Source of the DNA: Euryodendron excelsum
Lineage: Eukaryota > Streptophyta > Magnoliopsida > Ericales > Pentaphylacaceae
Assembly (NCBI GenBank): GCA_033060915.1
Contig: CM065392.1
Location: forward strand, 14,607,501 to 14,671,500
Length of the DNA: 64,000 nt
Direction of reading: 5' to 3'
Below the pieces are notes generated by a model that made no database searches, was not told the origin of the DNA, and saw only the letters and a list, made by a program, of their open reading frames with translations. The position numbers and the translations under genes are program-made. Below are positions 1 to 12,660 of this stretch, one piece after another (the stretch's first letter is position 1; every line of letters starts with the position of its first letter).

Positions 1-2591
1 CTCCTTTTTCAAAACATGTTTTCAAAATCACAATCCTAGGGTGATTCAAGCCTTTCCATGGCTAGGATTGCTTTAGAAAAGTGTTACATTCAAAGTGACC
101 AACATAGTCCACATTTTCAGCCCTTGTTGTTTTCCAAACCGCTTCCCTAAAGTGGTTCTAGCCCTCTTATAGCTAGAATCGCTTTAGGACAGTTAGATGT
201 TTTATACCTTCTAAAAACTCTCTTTTCAAATCCCTCCTCCTAAAAATCTGTTTTCCAATATCTTTCCAAAAGCTCCTCTTTCCAAAATTGTTTTCTAAAA
301 ACTCTTTTCAAAACTTTCCTTTTTCAACTCCGTTCCTAAATGCTCTCTTCAAAGTCCATTTTTCAAAAGCATTCCCTAGGTCTCTTTCCTAGAAAAACTC
401 TCTTTCCAAAATCTTCCTTCTAGAAACTCCTCTCTAGGATTCCCTTTTAAAAATCTTCGTTTTCAAAAACTCTTTCCTTAGAGCCCAAGTCAAGCCCTAG
501 AACTCACAATTAGGAAACCCTAATTTTCTTTCCAAAAACATGGTTTTCAAACTTGCCTTAAAGCCTAGGTTTCCAAAACCTCTTGCTTTCACATCCAAAC
601 TATACATATTTCCAAAACTCCTTTTCTACATCAAAACTATAGTTTTCCAAATCTAGGGTTTCTAGAAACTTCCCTTTCCAAATCCTTGTCAAATCAAATC
701 TTTCTTTTAGAAAACCAAATCAAATCCTCCCGTTTAGGAAGCTAGATCCTATCCTCCGTTTTTGGAAACAAAATCAAACCTTCCCTTTTAGAAATAAAAT
801 CCAATCCCTTCCTAATCCAAATCTTTCCTAATTCAACTCTTTTCTAATCTTCCACTTTCCTAAATCTTAAGTTTCCAAAACTTGAATATTACAATCTTTC
901 CTAAATTTTAAAACTCAAAATCTAAATCTTTCCTAATTCAAATCTTTCTTAATTTTCTACTTTCCAAAACCATAAGTTTCCTAAAACTTTCAACTTTCAC
1001 ATCTTTCCTAATTCTACCCCTTTTCAAATCTTAACTTTCCAAATCCAAGTTTTCAAATCTTTCCTAAACTCAACCTTTCTTAATCTCAAGGTTTTCTAAA
1101 ACTCAAACTCTAAAAATTTTCTAAATCTTAGACTTTCCTAAACTTCAAATCTTTCCAAATCTAAAACTTTCTCATTCTCAAAACTTTCTTATTTTCAAAA
1201 CTTTCTTATTTTCAAAACCTTTCCTATTTCAAAAACCTTTCTTATCTTCTAAACTTTCCAAATTCAAAACTTCCCTATTTCAAAACGTTCCAAATTCAAA
1301 ACTTTCCTAGGTTGAAACTTTCCAAATTCAAAACTTTCCTAAATTGAAACTTTCCTAATCCAAAACTTTCCTAAAATAACACTTTCCTAATTCGAAACTT
1401 TCCTAATCCGAATCTTTCCTAAATTCCAAGTTTCCAAATCTTCCAAGATCTTTTCAAATCAACATTCAAGTCAAACCTTCCTTAAACCTCAAGTCTTTCC
1501 TAAATCCTATATTTCCTAAGTCTAGGTTTCCTAAACCTTCATCTTTCCAAAACAAGTCTAGATCTTTCTTCCAAGTTCTATCTTTTCAAATCAAAATCCA
1601 ATCTCTTCAATTCCAAAATTCTAAATTCCAATTTTCAATCTTCTATTCTAAGTTCAATCTCTCAATCTTCTAATCCAATTTCCAATTTCCAATTCAATCT
1701 TTTTCTTCAAATCAACTCTTCTATTTTCAATCGGACTCTTGTTTGAACTACGACTGACCTGATTCCTCCAAAAGGATACGTAGGCAACCCTCATGGGTGC
1801 GGTCACAATCTTTTTCAAATCTCAAATTCTACAACATTTTTCAAATTTCTAATTCCACAATCTTTTCAAATCTCTAATCTATTTTCAAACTTCCAATTTC
1901 AAATTTCTATTTCAAATTTCTATTTCCAAATTTCTATTTTCAATTTTTCAAACTTTCCAATTTCAATTCCATCTCTTCAAATTTATTTTCAAATCAAATC
2001 AATCTCTTTCCAAATCTATTTTTCAATTCTCTTTCCTTACACTTGCATATCATGCATCATGTTAGTTTGTTTTCAAGCATTGTTTTCCAAAGTGGATAGG
2101 ATTGAACAATAGTTAACTGAAAACTCTCATAGGTGAATCTAGAGTAGATTGACATGTAGGTACTGAAAGTGCGGGGTAGGGTGATGGCTTAGTGCGTCTT
2201 CCCTACACGTAACCAACCTTCGAACCTAGAATCACTTATTTCAAAGACCAAAAGGAGTTATTTTTCAAAAAAAGGGCTAAATATTTTCCAAAGGTTGCCA
2301 AACAACCTGTTTTCTTAAAAACCCTCTCTTGAGGAGATATTTTCAAAAACCTTTTTCCAAAAAACTCTAAGTATGGTCTTCAGATTATTCTTAATTTTTA
2401 GGTGACCTAACTCACCTCAATCAAGTTAGGTGGTGACTCCGAATCTTTTCTACAAGCTCTTTATTCAAACCAATTTTCAATTCAAACCTAGTCGCACTTA
2501 TTCTTCTAGGAGGGTGAGTTCTAACGAGAGAGTACAGTATTTTTTTCGCTTGTGTGTGTATTCCTCGAGTGCGAAAAATCTGGGCGCGACA
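1..2591 (+). mobile_element. 3' part of a Tat/Ogre-type (Ty3) LTR, cut by the window edge
   Basis: No coding sequence. From about 1740 to 2590 the stretch matches, block by block, the LTR at 14692-17878: the 'gcaaccctcatgggtgcg' segment near 1780 matches near 17200, 'ccctacacgtaaccaac' near 2202 matches near 17500, and 'aggtgacctaactcacct' near 2400 matches near 17692. About 200-2000 is a monotonous run of short T-rich and A-rich words (variants of tttccaaa and actttccta). The LTR seems to end in CA at 2591 and is not followed by a primer-binding site, so it is a 3' LTR or solo LTR whose body lies to the left. The lineage rests on similarity to the second copy, which does have a Tat/Ogre-like primer site. 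Confidence 0.6.
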
Positions 2592-2748
2592 GCAGGCACA
2601 TAAACTCTTTGATTGGCTGAGAAAGCAGTGGCCACAGGTATTACTGTGGCAATAACACGATTGGAGAAAAGAAAAAGTTACTTGATCAATTTTTGCAGAA
2701 AATGTCTGATGTCCATGGCAGTTGCCTAATCGATTGTTGCAAAGTTGA

Positions 2749-3061
2749 AACAATCTCTTTCTTTCCTTGGTGGTGGAGGGATTTGATGCTACTCGAAGTA
2801 TTGCTCGAAGGTTTTTGGGTTATAAACGGAATAACTACAATGTGTGATCTGATTTGATGGGCTGGGTGGCTGCACAAATCTGATTGGTGGTTTGGAAGGT
2901 TGGCAAAGTCAAGCCAATCTCTTTTGTTCCTTGGTGGTGGAGAGATTTGGTGCTATTCGAAGTACTGCTCGAAGGTTTTTGGGTTACAGAGGAAACGGCT
3001 ACAACGTGTGATCTGATTTAATGGGTTGGGTGGCTGCATCAATCTGATTGGTGGTTCGAAA
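2749..3061. repeat. Two-copy tandem repeat, unit about 160 bp
   Basis: The block starting 'caatctctttctttccttgg' at about 2749 returns at about 2910 with scattered changes. Shared words in both copies include 'gctcgaaggtttttgggtta', 'gtgtgatctgattt' and 'atctgattggtggtt'. It lies just outside the end of the left LTR. No coding frame survives in either copy. The flanks (2592-2748 and 3062-3370) show nothing else except a TAAA microsatellite at about 3335-3360. Confidence 0.8.
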
Positions 3062-3369
3062 GGTGGGGTGAAAATGTAATAAAGTAAGTAGATGATGGAT
3101 GAAAAAGACATTTTGGGCTAATTGTATTGGAGAAAAAAAGCAGGACATTCCGGCTTTTATTATAGCAGGTAGATACATATGATTATATATATAAAGAGAG
3201 AGTGGAGGTTTGTTCTATAGATTGAAGAAGAAACTGAAGTATGGATGGACTAAGGGTGCATTGTAAAACAATTTTTAAGAGTAGGGTGCGAGCTTTACAT
3301 GGTTTGAATCAAACCATTGTTGCTTTGTAGCGTAAAAATAAATAAATAAATAAATAAATAGTGTATAAG

Positions 3370-5873
3370 AAAGAAAAATGTTAGATTTTATATTAATATT
3401 TTATCTAACTATGTACAAAATATTATTATCTTTTGTGAGACTCTAATCGTAAAATTTCATAAGTAACTAATTACATTTAGTGCATAGTTAATTGATATGT
3501 TAAATTATGTGAGTGCATGTATGTGTGGCATGTGGTAAGTGGTAAGTTAATTTGTGAGTCAGTGTTGAGTTGGTTAGTGGATTAATTGGTGAGTTGGGTA
3601 GTGAATCATTGATGACAAGTGCATAACTGTGCATGTGGAGTATTGTCTTGTAAATAGAGAAAGAGAATGGGCAGCCCAAATCTCATTTTGATGGAGAGAA
3701 AGAGAGGGACAAGGCTAGTGGGTAGACAAAGAAAACGAAAAAAGAAAGGAAAAAATAGGCGAGAGATGAAAGTGGGAACTTAACTAGTGGGAACAAGGGT
3801 TAGTGGGAAAGAAAATTGGACAGAGAAAAAGGAAAGAAAGTGAGAGGAAAGAAAGAAAAATCAAGTCAAGTCAAGGGGGGAGGGCTGGTTCATCCGTATA
3901 TAGAGAGAAAATAAAAGAGAAAAAGAAAAGAGGAAAAAGAATGAAAAGAGGAGAAAAAGGGAGAAGAAGAAGAAAAACTTAGGGAAGGGCTTGTTGCATC
4001 TTGTTTTTAAGATCCAAGGTCAGTTTCATCATGTTCTTGCTTGATCTATTTCATTTCCATGGTTCAGTACATGCTAGTATGTTTGATGCCATGAAGGAAG
4101 GTAGAGGAAGATGATGGAAGAGAGGGGTGGTTGGGGGTTTCCATGGTGGAAGTCCAAAGTCATGTTTATGACGAATTGGTTTAGCTAAAAATATTATTTA
4201 TAGCTAAATCTTTGAACACTCAAATTTAGAGTTATAATAGTAATTTGATCTTTGATCTCACTTAAAAATATTGTATTTTCGAATTATGGTGAATTTTAGA
4301 AGTTAGACTATTACTGCTAAAATATGTTATCCTGATCTGCGACCCCTACCTTGACAACAACATTCAACTAAATTAGAATGATCAAAACATTGTGAAACTT
4401 TTACTGTATCTATTAGAAATGTGGATGAGAGTATATACCAAATTTTAGGTAATTTTGATGTCGTTTTCCTATGTTAAGAGTTGTTCAAATATGGACTATC
4501 TGCAGCTGAATTCTCACTTTTACAGCATTACCCTACTTTATAAAATACCAGATAAATACTTAGGCTTATTCAAAAAATGTAAAATTTGGTGTAGATATGC
4601 TATGAGATGTCTAGTTTGTAGTCCCCAAGTTTTGAAATTTCTTTATATAAGCTCACAAAATTATGTCCATGTTAGAGGGCTTGTGTCAGTTTTGACAAAT
4701 TAGAGGACTTGATGGATTTTGGCACTTTTAAGCCTATTTTTAAATGATTATGTTCAAGGTATCTATTTGATGTTTGAGTATTATTTATGAATTATTTTTT
4801 TATGTTCAATATTTATTGATGAATTATACAATGTGTTTTCGAAACTAACATGGTTGTAGTGGTAGGAGCTAAAGGAGGTCGAGAACCTTCAACATCAACC
4901 AATGAGTAACTTCATCGAGTGTGTGTGCAGCGACAGGTGAGAATATAAAATAGTCTTATTCATATTGAATGGATTGTTTGTTTTCTATATGTATGGTAGC
5001 GGTGAATTCATATGAAGTGTTAATGTTGTTCATATATGAGATGAAATTGGTGTTTGTACATATGAGGAGGTATGTGGAGACATTGTGATTATAGACTATA
5101 AGGTGGAATTGCATACTATCCATATTGTATGCCTTGTATGACACTGGAAAGAGTTAGCCATGGTGGGCAAACCAAAGGCTTAGTCACGGTGGACTAGCCC
5201 AGGGGTGCCACGGTGGGCATTTTTTGATAACGAGTCATCGATATATTAGGCCAACGTTATCTAAATGGCGCACACATTTGAGTGTTTCATTTATTGCATC
5301 ACAAGATATGATTTGTTGGTGGATTAGCTATTGATAGCGGATTCTATGATTATGTATATAACGTTCTTTATGAGTTTGATTATCTATCGTGAGCACGTTA
5401 ACAAATAGCTGGCACCCACACAGACTGTTTTGGTAAGTAACGTGGAGATGGCAGTTTGGTTCACTGTAGTCTTGCTCTTAGCTACGGTGGCATTCATGTC
5501 GGTGTCAGGATGTCGTGTCTCGGGGTTTGGAAAAGATTTTGTTGCTTTGCTTTCAGTTTCTTGTAATATTTGTATAAGACATTGGGATTGGAGTTATATT
5601 TATAATTTGCTTTATGTTAGCTTGAGTTTTATGAGGATTTGTTATGTATCTATCTTTGAAAGATGTGTGTAAGGTTATGGGATGGTTTACTCTAATGTAC
5701 TTTATATTTTTGTATGATTGGTGCATGGTTATATAAAACAATGGTATTTATTCCGCTATATTCTATTTTTTAGTGTGGTTTAAGGTGTCGTTCGCAAGTA
5801 CAGTGATCTATGCAATCATGTCTCACCTAATGTGACATTAATGATGTTTAATTGGGATGGGGGTGTGATAGCT
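3370..5873 (+). mobile_element. Probable 5' LTR and leader of a chromovirus-like Ty3 element
   Basis: This non-coding stretch ends immediately before a primer-binding site (5874) and a broken gag (6060). It has the usual make-up of a long plant Ty3 LTR: an AT-rich left part, a strongly purine-rich block at 3660-3980 with a TATA-like tatatagag near 3898, and a T-rich right part. The left boundary is not defined; 'tgttagatttt' near 3380 is one possible start. I see no matching second LTR in the window. Confidence 0.4.
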
Positions 5874-5885
5874 TGGTATTAGAGC
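5874..5885 (+). other. Retrotransposon primer-binding site (initiator tRNA-Met type)
   Basis: tggtattagagc differs at one base from the plant initiator-tRNA-Met primer site tggtatcagagc. It sits about 175 bases before the gag start, as expected for a Ty3 element. Confidence 0.7.
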
Positions 5886-6059
5886 TGTGGTTTGTCTCAT
5901 AACTGTGTTTTACAGTCTGGTTATATACTAAAGCTATGGTGTGGAGTTGGTGTTTATAGTGCAGTGAACCGTAGGGTGTTGTTAGGTGTCGGTTAGGTCG
6001 TTAAGGAGTATGTGAACTATATATATGATGTGTACTTGTTTTGATTTGATACAGAAAGA

Positions 6060-7070
6060 ATGGCGCAAAAGGAATCACCTAGGGCAATGGAAGGAGGAGA
6101 TTCATCAATTTCTGTCAGGGGTATGGAGCAAGAAGAGCATAAACCACATGTCCATAATCAACTTGATGCAACCGATAGATTTGAGAATCTGATGGCATAG
6201 TATATGGAATATCAGGTAGCAAGATCGATGCCAAGGAGTATGACCTTGCACGAGTAATTCATGAAACTAAATCCGCCTAAATTTATGGGGACAACTAATC
6301 CATTAGTGGCTGAGGAGTGGCTAAGGAAACTGGAAACTATCTTTGAAGTGATGGGGGTAACTGATAAACATAAGTTATCTTTGGCTACGTTTATGCTTCA
6401 AGGGGAAGCACGGAATTAGTGGAAAGCCATGAAATGAATGACGAATGCTCAAACCGAGGGAGTACCGCTTACATGGCAACAATTTGTGGAAGTATTTGAT
6501 GAGCAATATTTTTTTATTATTTGCCGTTACTAGAAAGAGCAAGAGTTCATGTTATTAAGAAAACACATCAGTGGTAGAATATGAGAAGCAATTCACAGCT
6601 TTGTCTCAATTTGCACCTGATTTGGTGTGTATTGAAGATGCTAAGTGCATAATATTCTAACACGGCTTGGAGTTGTCAATCTGGTCTCGAGTTTCTGCAT
6701 TTGAGATCACCAGATATGTGGAATTGGTGAACAAATCGAAGATTGTGGAATTGGACATGAAGGAAATGTTAGGAAGATGAGAAAAATTCAAGAAGGGGAG
6801 GTTTGATTTGGGAGCTAGTACTTCACGATAGAAACCTCTGGGATATGCTTCAACTGTGAAACAAAGACAAGTACAATTTAATCTTGGATCGAACAGTTCA
6901 CAATTCAGTAATGCGAGAAGCACAGGAAGTTCTGGGGGCTGAGGAGCATGGAGACCAACAGTTACGTCTACCAGTTCGAAATCTTTGAAAGATAGCACCA
7001 TTGTGGGGTTGAGGGACATATTCTTAGAGATTGTCCGGTGTCGTGATCAAACAAATGCTATCAGTGTAGA
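6060..7070 (+). pseudogene. Broken Ty3 chromovirus gag, cut off inside its zinc-knuckle region
   Basis: The frame opens with MAQKESPRAMEGG and carries the retrotransposon gag signature 'PPKFMGTTNPLVAEEWLR', followed by KLETIFEVMG and 'LSLATFMLQGEA'. The capsid part later contains 'EQFTALSQFAPDL'-like sequence near 6580-6620. Near the end come zinc-knuckle remnants: a CX2-4H-X4-C arrangement ending GHILRDC (about 6993-7035), then CYQCRH at the very end. Stop codons (for example within the first 50 codons and at 6418) and frame breaks show it is dead. At 7070 the reading is cut by the end of an Athila-type LTR, and protease and reverse transcriptase do not reappear anywhere in the window. The chromovirus/Tekay-like assignment is from gag style and primer site. 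Confidence 0.8.
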
Positions 7071-8652
7071 CATTGACTCGCACCAAACATGTGCTTGAGA
7101 TAATCCCAAGTGTAGGATGGCGAAGTAGTATATACTTGGAGTACGAGATCGTTCCCACGAGGAGTAGTTTACACAGGACCGAAAGAACTAGAACAATCCT
7201 CTCAATCGCTCACAAAAATCTGAACAAATTGCTTCTAAAAGAAAATCAAAATCTAATTATTTTGAAAAAGGTTTGATTATCTAAACTAATTAGCAAGCAA
7301 CAATAAATAACTTGAACAAGGTTTAATTGTAAAGTAATAAGAACAAGCCTTGGGATCAATCGATCCAACCAATTGTGTCTCTTGGAATTCTAAAAGAGAT
7401 AATTTTGTAACTCAAATCCTTCGACTATGTTGCAAGTGTCAGATTCAAAAGATTTAGCGATAAAAATCAAGTGTTCTTCAAAACTTCAACTTCTAGAATA
7501 AATCGGGTTGTTAGATTCAAGAACGAATACCATCGATTCGTGCAACGCATATACTGAATATAAACTCATACATAAACATTACTGAACATAGTCAAACATC
7601 TAAGTTATCAAATATTTCTAGAATGAAGAAGAAAAAAGAAAGATAAAAACAGAAAATTTAACTTTGAAATCCAAAATCTCACCTCCTTTGTTCATCCAAG
7701 ACCTTCAATTGGTCTTTACAATCAATCCCGGGATGGGAATGTTTAGTTACTAATCTCCATCTATAAAAAAACTTCAAAATAATTGAATGAACACTGAAAA
7801 TATCAATCTAATGCAAAGAAACAACAGAAATCTCAAATAGAATGCAAGGAATCTAGAAAAATTGTATTAAAACTTGTATTAAAGTGAATTTGATTACAAA
7901 GAAGCAACAACCTACTAAATCTAAACTATTCTAATGTTAAAACTATAAAAACCCTCTACAATGGTCACCTCTGGCTACCTCCTTCGAACATAAAATGAGT
8001 AGGTATTTATAGGGATAGCAGTCCAAACCCTAGATTGAGTCAGAATTTTGCTTTGCTGTTCAAACGGCAAAACGGGCATTCGAATGCCTCCGATAATTTT
8101 TCTTCACCATTGAAACTCCAAGATACAGCGTTTGAATGCCAGGCTAAATTGGATTTGCATGCTCTCTAGCCATTCAAACGCTAGGCTTTGGCGTTCGAAC
8201 GCTTGGCCATTTTTTCCTCCTTTTGGTTTCTGCTTGCCTCTTGCTGTTAAAAACTTTGAGATTGGCGTTCAAATGCTGGATTCATTTTTCACCCTTTTAG
8301 GTTTCAACTTGTTTGACGCTCTTGGAGTTAGAATTTGGTGAGGCTCATTAGATGCAAACGTATGTAACTTGAAGAGAGCTTTCCAACGGTGTATCATTCA
8401 TCCCATTCTGAGCTACAAGTAAAAACTTGCATGTTTCTTGAGACAGGATCTCGACAACGTTCCTCGATAAGCCATGCCCGTAGACGGGATTACTTCTTTG
8501 ACTTCAAATCAACTTCCTTACCTTTAAATACATGAAATATAATTGAGTACGAGGTTAAATACAATATATAGCAAAGAGAGTATAATTAACCCTAATCTAC
8601 GGCTAGCAAAGGTCGTTTAACGGTGATAGACTGCACTTATATAGTCTAATCA
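7071..8652 (-). mobile_element. 3' LTR of an Athila-type (Ty3) element
   Basis: Read on the minus strand it runs from TGATTAG (8652) to GCGAGTCA (7071), so it has TG...CA ends. Directly upstream on the minus strand lies a 'ggggactagcaaaagg' plus purine-rich run, which resembles the polypurine tract setting I know from this lineage. A TATA box TATAAATA lies at 8004-8011. Upstream of it (8050-8340) is a cluster of TTCGAA-centred palindromes such as gcattcgaatgc (8076-8087) and gcgttcgaacgc (8191-8202). The 'gtgggaacgatc' block near 7150 is a familiar U5 motif. The left end abuts the interrupted gag zinc knuckle. Confidence 0.65.
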
Positions 8653-10436
8653 TACTCCTCAACTAACCTTTTGCTAGTCCCCAGAAAAACTAAGAAAGAA
8701 AACATAATCTCCACTTTCGTAGGAGTCCTAGGTGTATTTAGCAAATATACCAAGTCTTTAAACCTCTAGGTTACCCTAGTGGACGAGTGGTGTCTTGTTA
8801 GGGTTTCTAAAGATGGTACCTACAAACATCAATCATCAAAAACAATTTATGACAATAGTTCCCAAATATATAACAATGTAAAGAATTCAAATCAACCCTT
8901 GCTCGACATACAAATTACAAAACTGTCAAGTGAAACACAATTAAGAGACTCAAGTGTTTGAATACAATCGTGTTACCAAAAATCAACCATTACGTATACA
9001 AGAATCACATCCTACGGTTTGATTCAAATCTCTCCAATCATACACTCAAAAATATTTGAACACATAGGTTCTCTCAGTTGAATGCTCGTTTTATGTAAAT
9101 GTGAAGCACATACAATAGAGCCATTCCAAAACATCAAAAACCGCTAGATAAGTAGTGTATCGATTTGGCATAGCTTCATAAAAGAATGTTTACAGTCGAA
9201 GCAACAAGTAGAAATTTGACATGATGACTCATACATGTGAGAATTTAAAAACTTATGCGATCCCAGACATTAAAGGCCATATGAATAAGAGAAAAGTCAA
9301 ATGATAGAGAGAAAGCAAGTGGTAAAGGATCTCAACATGTACATTGCGCACTACACATGATGATTAGTAAACATTCACTTCTAAAAATTTTTTTTCTTTT
9401 CTTTTTTCAACATCAATGGCTTCTCAACTCCCCTCCATCACATGTCTTTATTTATTTATTTATTTATTTATATTTATTTATTTTCTTTTCAACACAACTT
9501 CACGTCTTTTTTTTTTTTTTCAACTCCGTACACAACAACTTCACAAATTGGCTAGCAATGCACCACTTCCTTACTTATGCGAATAATTTAGCATTGACAT
9601 GCTTTTCGAGATCATATGTATACAATTACCAAAACAAAAATTTAAAAGACTTGAAAGAAGTGAATTGGCCTTAAGGAATAGTCCGCGAAATATATTAAGT
9701 TCAAAACTTCAAACATGTGTAAGGTTTCATAATTCTGACTCCTTACTCAACACGTAAACCAAAATCAAATAATGAATGAAGCAATTCAAACAACAGAATT
9801 TCAACAATTATATCCTCGAGTAAATGTAAATCACTCAGAAAAGCGATTATTAGGTTTTAAAGCTCACAAGGTTCAATCTCCACTTCTTGGATGAAATTGT
9901 AAAAATTTACTTCTATGACACGTCCCGTGCATAGTACAAGCTATCATCTCTCTTTCAATGTAATACAGACAATCATGTATTAAAGTATGCAAGTTCATAG
10001 AATCAACATGATAATCCGCTCAACAATGCAAAGCAATGGTCACTAGTTGTCTCAGCCTCTAAAATTACAAAACATAATGTTTTTTATATGGTCCCAATTC
10101 CCAAGAAAATCTTAACACATCGTTAGCGCAAAATATATCTACTTAACTTTAGAATGGGAAAAGTCATATAACGTTACAAAGGAACCAAAAAATTGACCTG
10201 TTTCGGATAAATTCAACGTGCATTACATACATAACAACTTGCCTTAATAACTCATTAAATCCAATTGATACTGTGCATAAATTAGATCAAAATATTTGAA
10301 ACAACAATTCTATTCCTCCAATTCCAAAAAAACAAACAATAGTCCATAACATCCAAAAACAGCCACACATCCCAAGAAAAATAAAAAAAACAAGAGTTTT
10401 AGACTAAAAAGTAAATACATCAACTAAAGACACAAT
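8653..10436. other. Internal 3' region of the Athila-type element, non-coding
   Basis: AT-rich sequence between the 3' ORF (10437-11623) and the 3' LTR. It includes a TTTA microsatellite near 9455-9480 and a T tract near 9508-9522. No convincing reading frame is visible on either strand. Confidence 0.5.
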
Positions 10437-11623
10437 CTAAACTCCTAAAGGCCGTCCTTCATCATCATCATCATTATCAGCATCAGCCCCTCCAGCCAGA
10501 GGCTGCCCTCTCATCATCGTGGCGAGCATCTCCTGAAGGATAGCAATATGTCTCTCTATATGATCCTCAATATTCATTAACTGAGTATTAGCCGAAGTAA
10601 TCAAGGCATCTAATTTCTGCCCTTGCTACTCCATAGCGGCCTGCAAATTAGCACCCTGGGCCCCCGAGCTCTCTCCTTGTACTGGCACTCCCCCATCCTT
10701 CACCTTTTTTTTTTAAACTCCTCCAGCTCTCTCTTTCTCTTCTTTTGGCCCTTAGAACGGCCCAAAGTGTTATCATCTATGGGACTCTCTTGATCCTATG
10801 TAATGAGATCCTGGGAAATCTTTGCTTTTGAGTCCTTAATCAACTCGATAAGTATGCAAGTAAAGAGAATCGATCCCTGAGGATTAGGATGTGTGTAGGC
10901 ATGGTAAATTTATATGAACATATATCGGGGCAAGTCGATGGTCTTCCCCATCCCAATGGCCCAAAGCAGCTGCGCTTGGTTCAGACTCATGTCCATAGTC
11001 CTTTTTAATGGCAGCAAAGAGTGGCAAGAAAACAAAAATAGGATAAGGTATTTGGCTCTCAATTTTAACTTACTACACTACACCTCTCCATCCCAAGTTT
11101 CTCCCTGTTTGAGCAATTCCTCGCAAATGACTGACAAAGGAGGGGCCCCTATATCGGGATACTCGAATTCGAGATTTGCTACCCACTTGAGCCCGAAATA
11201 TCTTGAGAACGTATTGGGATTTAAAATTATTTCCTTCCCTCAGACCCAAGTCTTGATTCGCTCACTCCCCTTTTTAGTTATCGGGGAAGATATGTTGGCC
11301 ATGAACTCGGTGCATAGGGTCAAAATGCATTCCCCTTTAAACATGGCTAACTCTAGCCAACCTCTATCAATAAACTCTTTTTCTCACCCAAACTTGTTGA
11401 AGGCATTGAGCCTTAACTCTCTTTCAATAATTGCTCCATTTCGGACCCACACTTTTCTATATGCCTTTTCTTCATGGACCCTCAAGAATCTAGTGGCATG
11501 ATAAACATCCTTAGAAGCACCCGCCACTGGAGCCTTCCCCTTAGCCTTCTTAGACTTAGCCCGATTTTTGGCCGTAGTCTTGGCTTTGCCCAAACTTTTA
11601 CTAGCCTTGTCAATCATGATCAC
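10437..11623 (-). pseudogene. Degenerate 'putative plant transposon protein' ORF in the env-like position of the Athila element
   Basis: On the minus strand the frame starts MIMIDKASKSLGKAK with a lysine-rich stretch (residues about 10-35), then VYHATRFLRVHEEKAY and a run to NAFNKFG. A TGA interrupts here, and the same frame continues as EKEFIDRGWLELAMF..FMANI..RGKEIILNP, a layout typical of plant transposon-encoded proteins (PTP domain, from family memory). The C-terminal part has a coiled-coil-like segment (about 10520-10640) and an acidic tail, DADNDDDDEGRPLGV, before TAG at 10437. At least two further stops lie inside. It sits between pol and the 3' LTR on the same strand, the place where Athila elements carry an extra ORF. 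Its molecular function is unknown. Confidence 0.6.
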
Positions 11624-12660
11624 ACCTCAACAACACCCTAAACACCTGCAAATAGAACACAAACAAACACACGACATCCTATCACAACAAAGTTCAATAA
11701 TACGCGCATGTGATGCAACGTGAGTGCCTAATGCCTAACGGACTAAATTGGGTGGTCATTGTGCCAAGAAATGGCCCATGATATTCTATATGCCTTAAGA
11801 AGTGCCCACCTTTATCGAATTATGTCATCTTGGCCACCCAAGCATTTTGTCAAACACTTGGTGTGCACATGTGTTGATGAGGTTTCAACATGTAAATTTT
11901 TCTAAGGCAAACACTCCCCCGATATCATAGTGAAGGCTAGAGAGCCTTTAGGATCCAATAGAATCCAATTGCATCCTTATTCTAAGTATAAACATCAAAA
12001 GGACATTTTATCGAATACATGGTGGGCACTATTTTGCTAGTGTGTCTAAAACATGATTCTTAGGGATTCAACTACCCAATTACACACCCATGCACGCCCA
12101 TGCAAGTGAAATCCAAACCCCCAATCAATATAATGAAAAAACTAGGTTTGTATGTAATAAGAAAAAAAAACTAGGGATGTAAGGCATAAAAAAATGAACA
12201 TTTACCTCGGTGGAATGATAGAAGAGAGAAGGAAATTGCCCACAAATTCCTTAGGAAGTCTCAGGCTGACTACTAAATCGAGTGTCAAGTCTCTCCCTCT
12301 CAATTCCTCTTCCTCTCTAGTCTCTCTCGATTCTCTCAGCTTTCTCTTTCTTGTGTGCCTCGGAATAAAATGAAATGAAATAAAACCCCCCGGTTAGCCT
12401 TATTTAACCCAAAATTTTCACTCGACGTTCGAATGCCAATACGAGCGTCCGAACGTTCGGCTTAAATTGGGGCTTTTTCGAAGATGGCCATTCGAACGTT
12501 GGGATTGCCGTTCGAATGCCAAGGCAAATTCAAGAAATATCCTCTCGGGCCATTTGAATGCTCCATTTGGGTGTTTGACTGGCAGGCTAAATCTTATAAT
12601 ACAAGTCTCTCGCCATTCAAATGCCCAAATGGAGCCAGTGTTTGAACGCTAGGCAAAAAT
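11624..12660 (-). promoter_or_regulatory. Promoter-like module upstream of the Athila 3' ORF
   Basis: Reading the minus strand toward the ORF at 11623: a cluster of TTCGAA-type palindromic words (12655 down to 12424), a TATA-like TTAAATAA (12400-12407), then a purine-rich leader (about 12370-12230) and an AT-rich stretch to the ATG. This order mirrors the LTR at 8340-8004, and both clusters share the phrase 'caggctaaat' next to ttgaa/ttcaa words. That it acts as an internal promoter is inference. Confidence 0.4.

Noticed and set aside
2421..2877. Minus-strand ORFs of 110 and 63 codons at the left LTR end
   Set aside because: They span the LTR border and tandem repeat and show no protein-like conservation between repeat copies.
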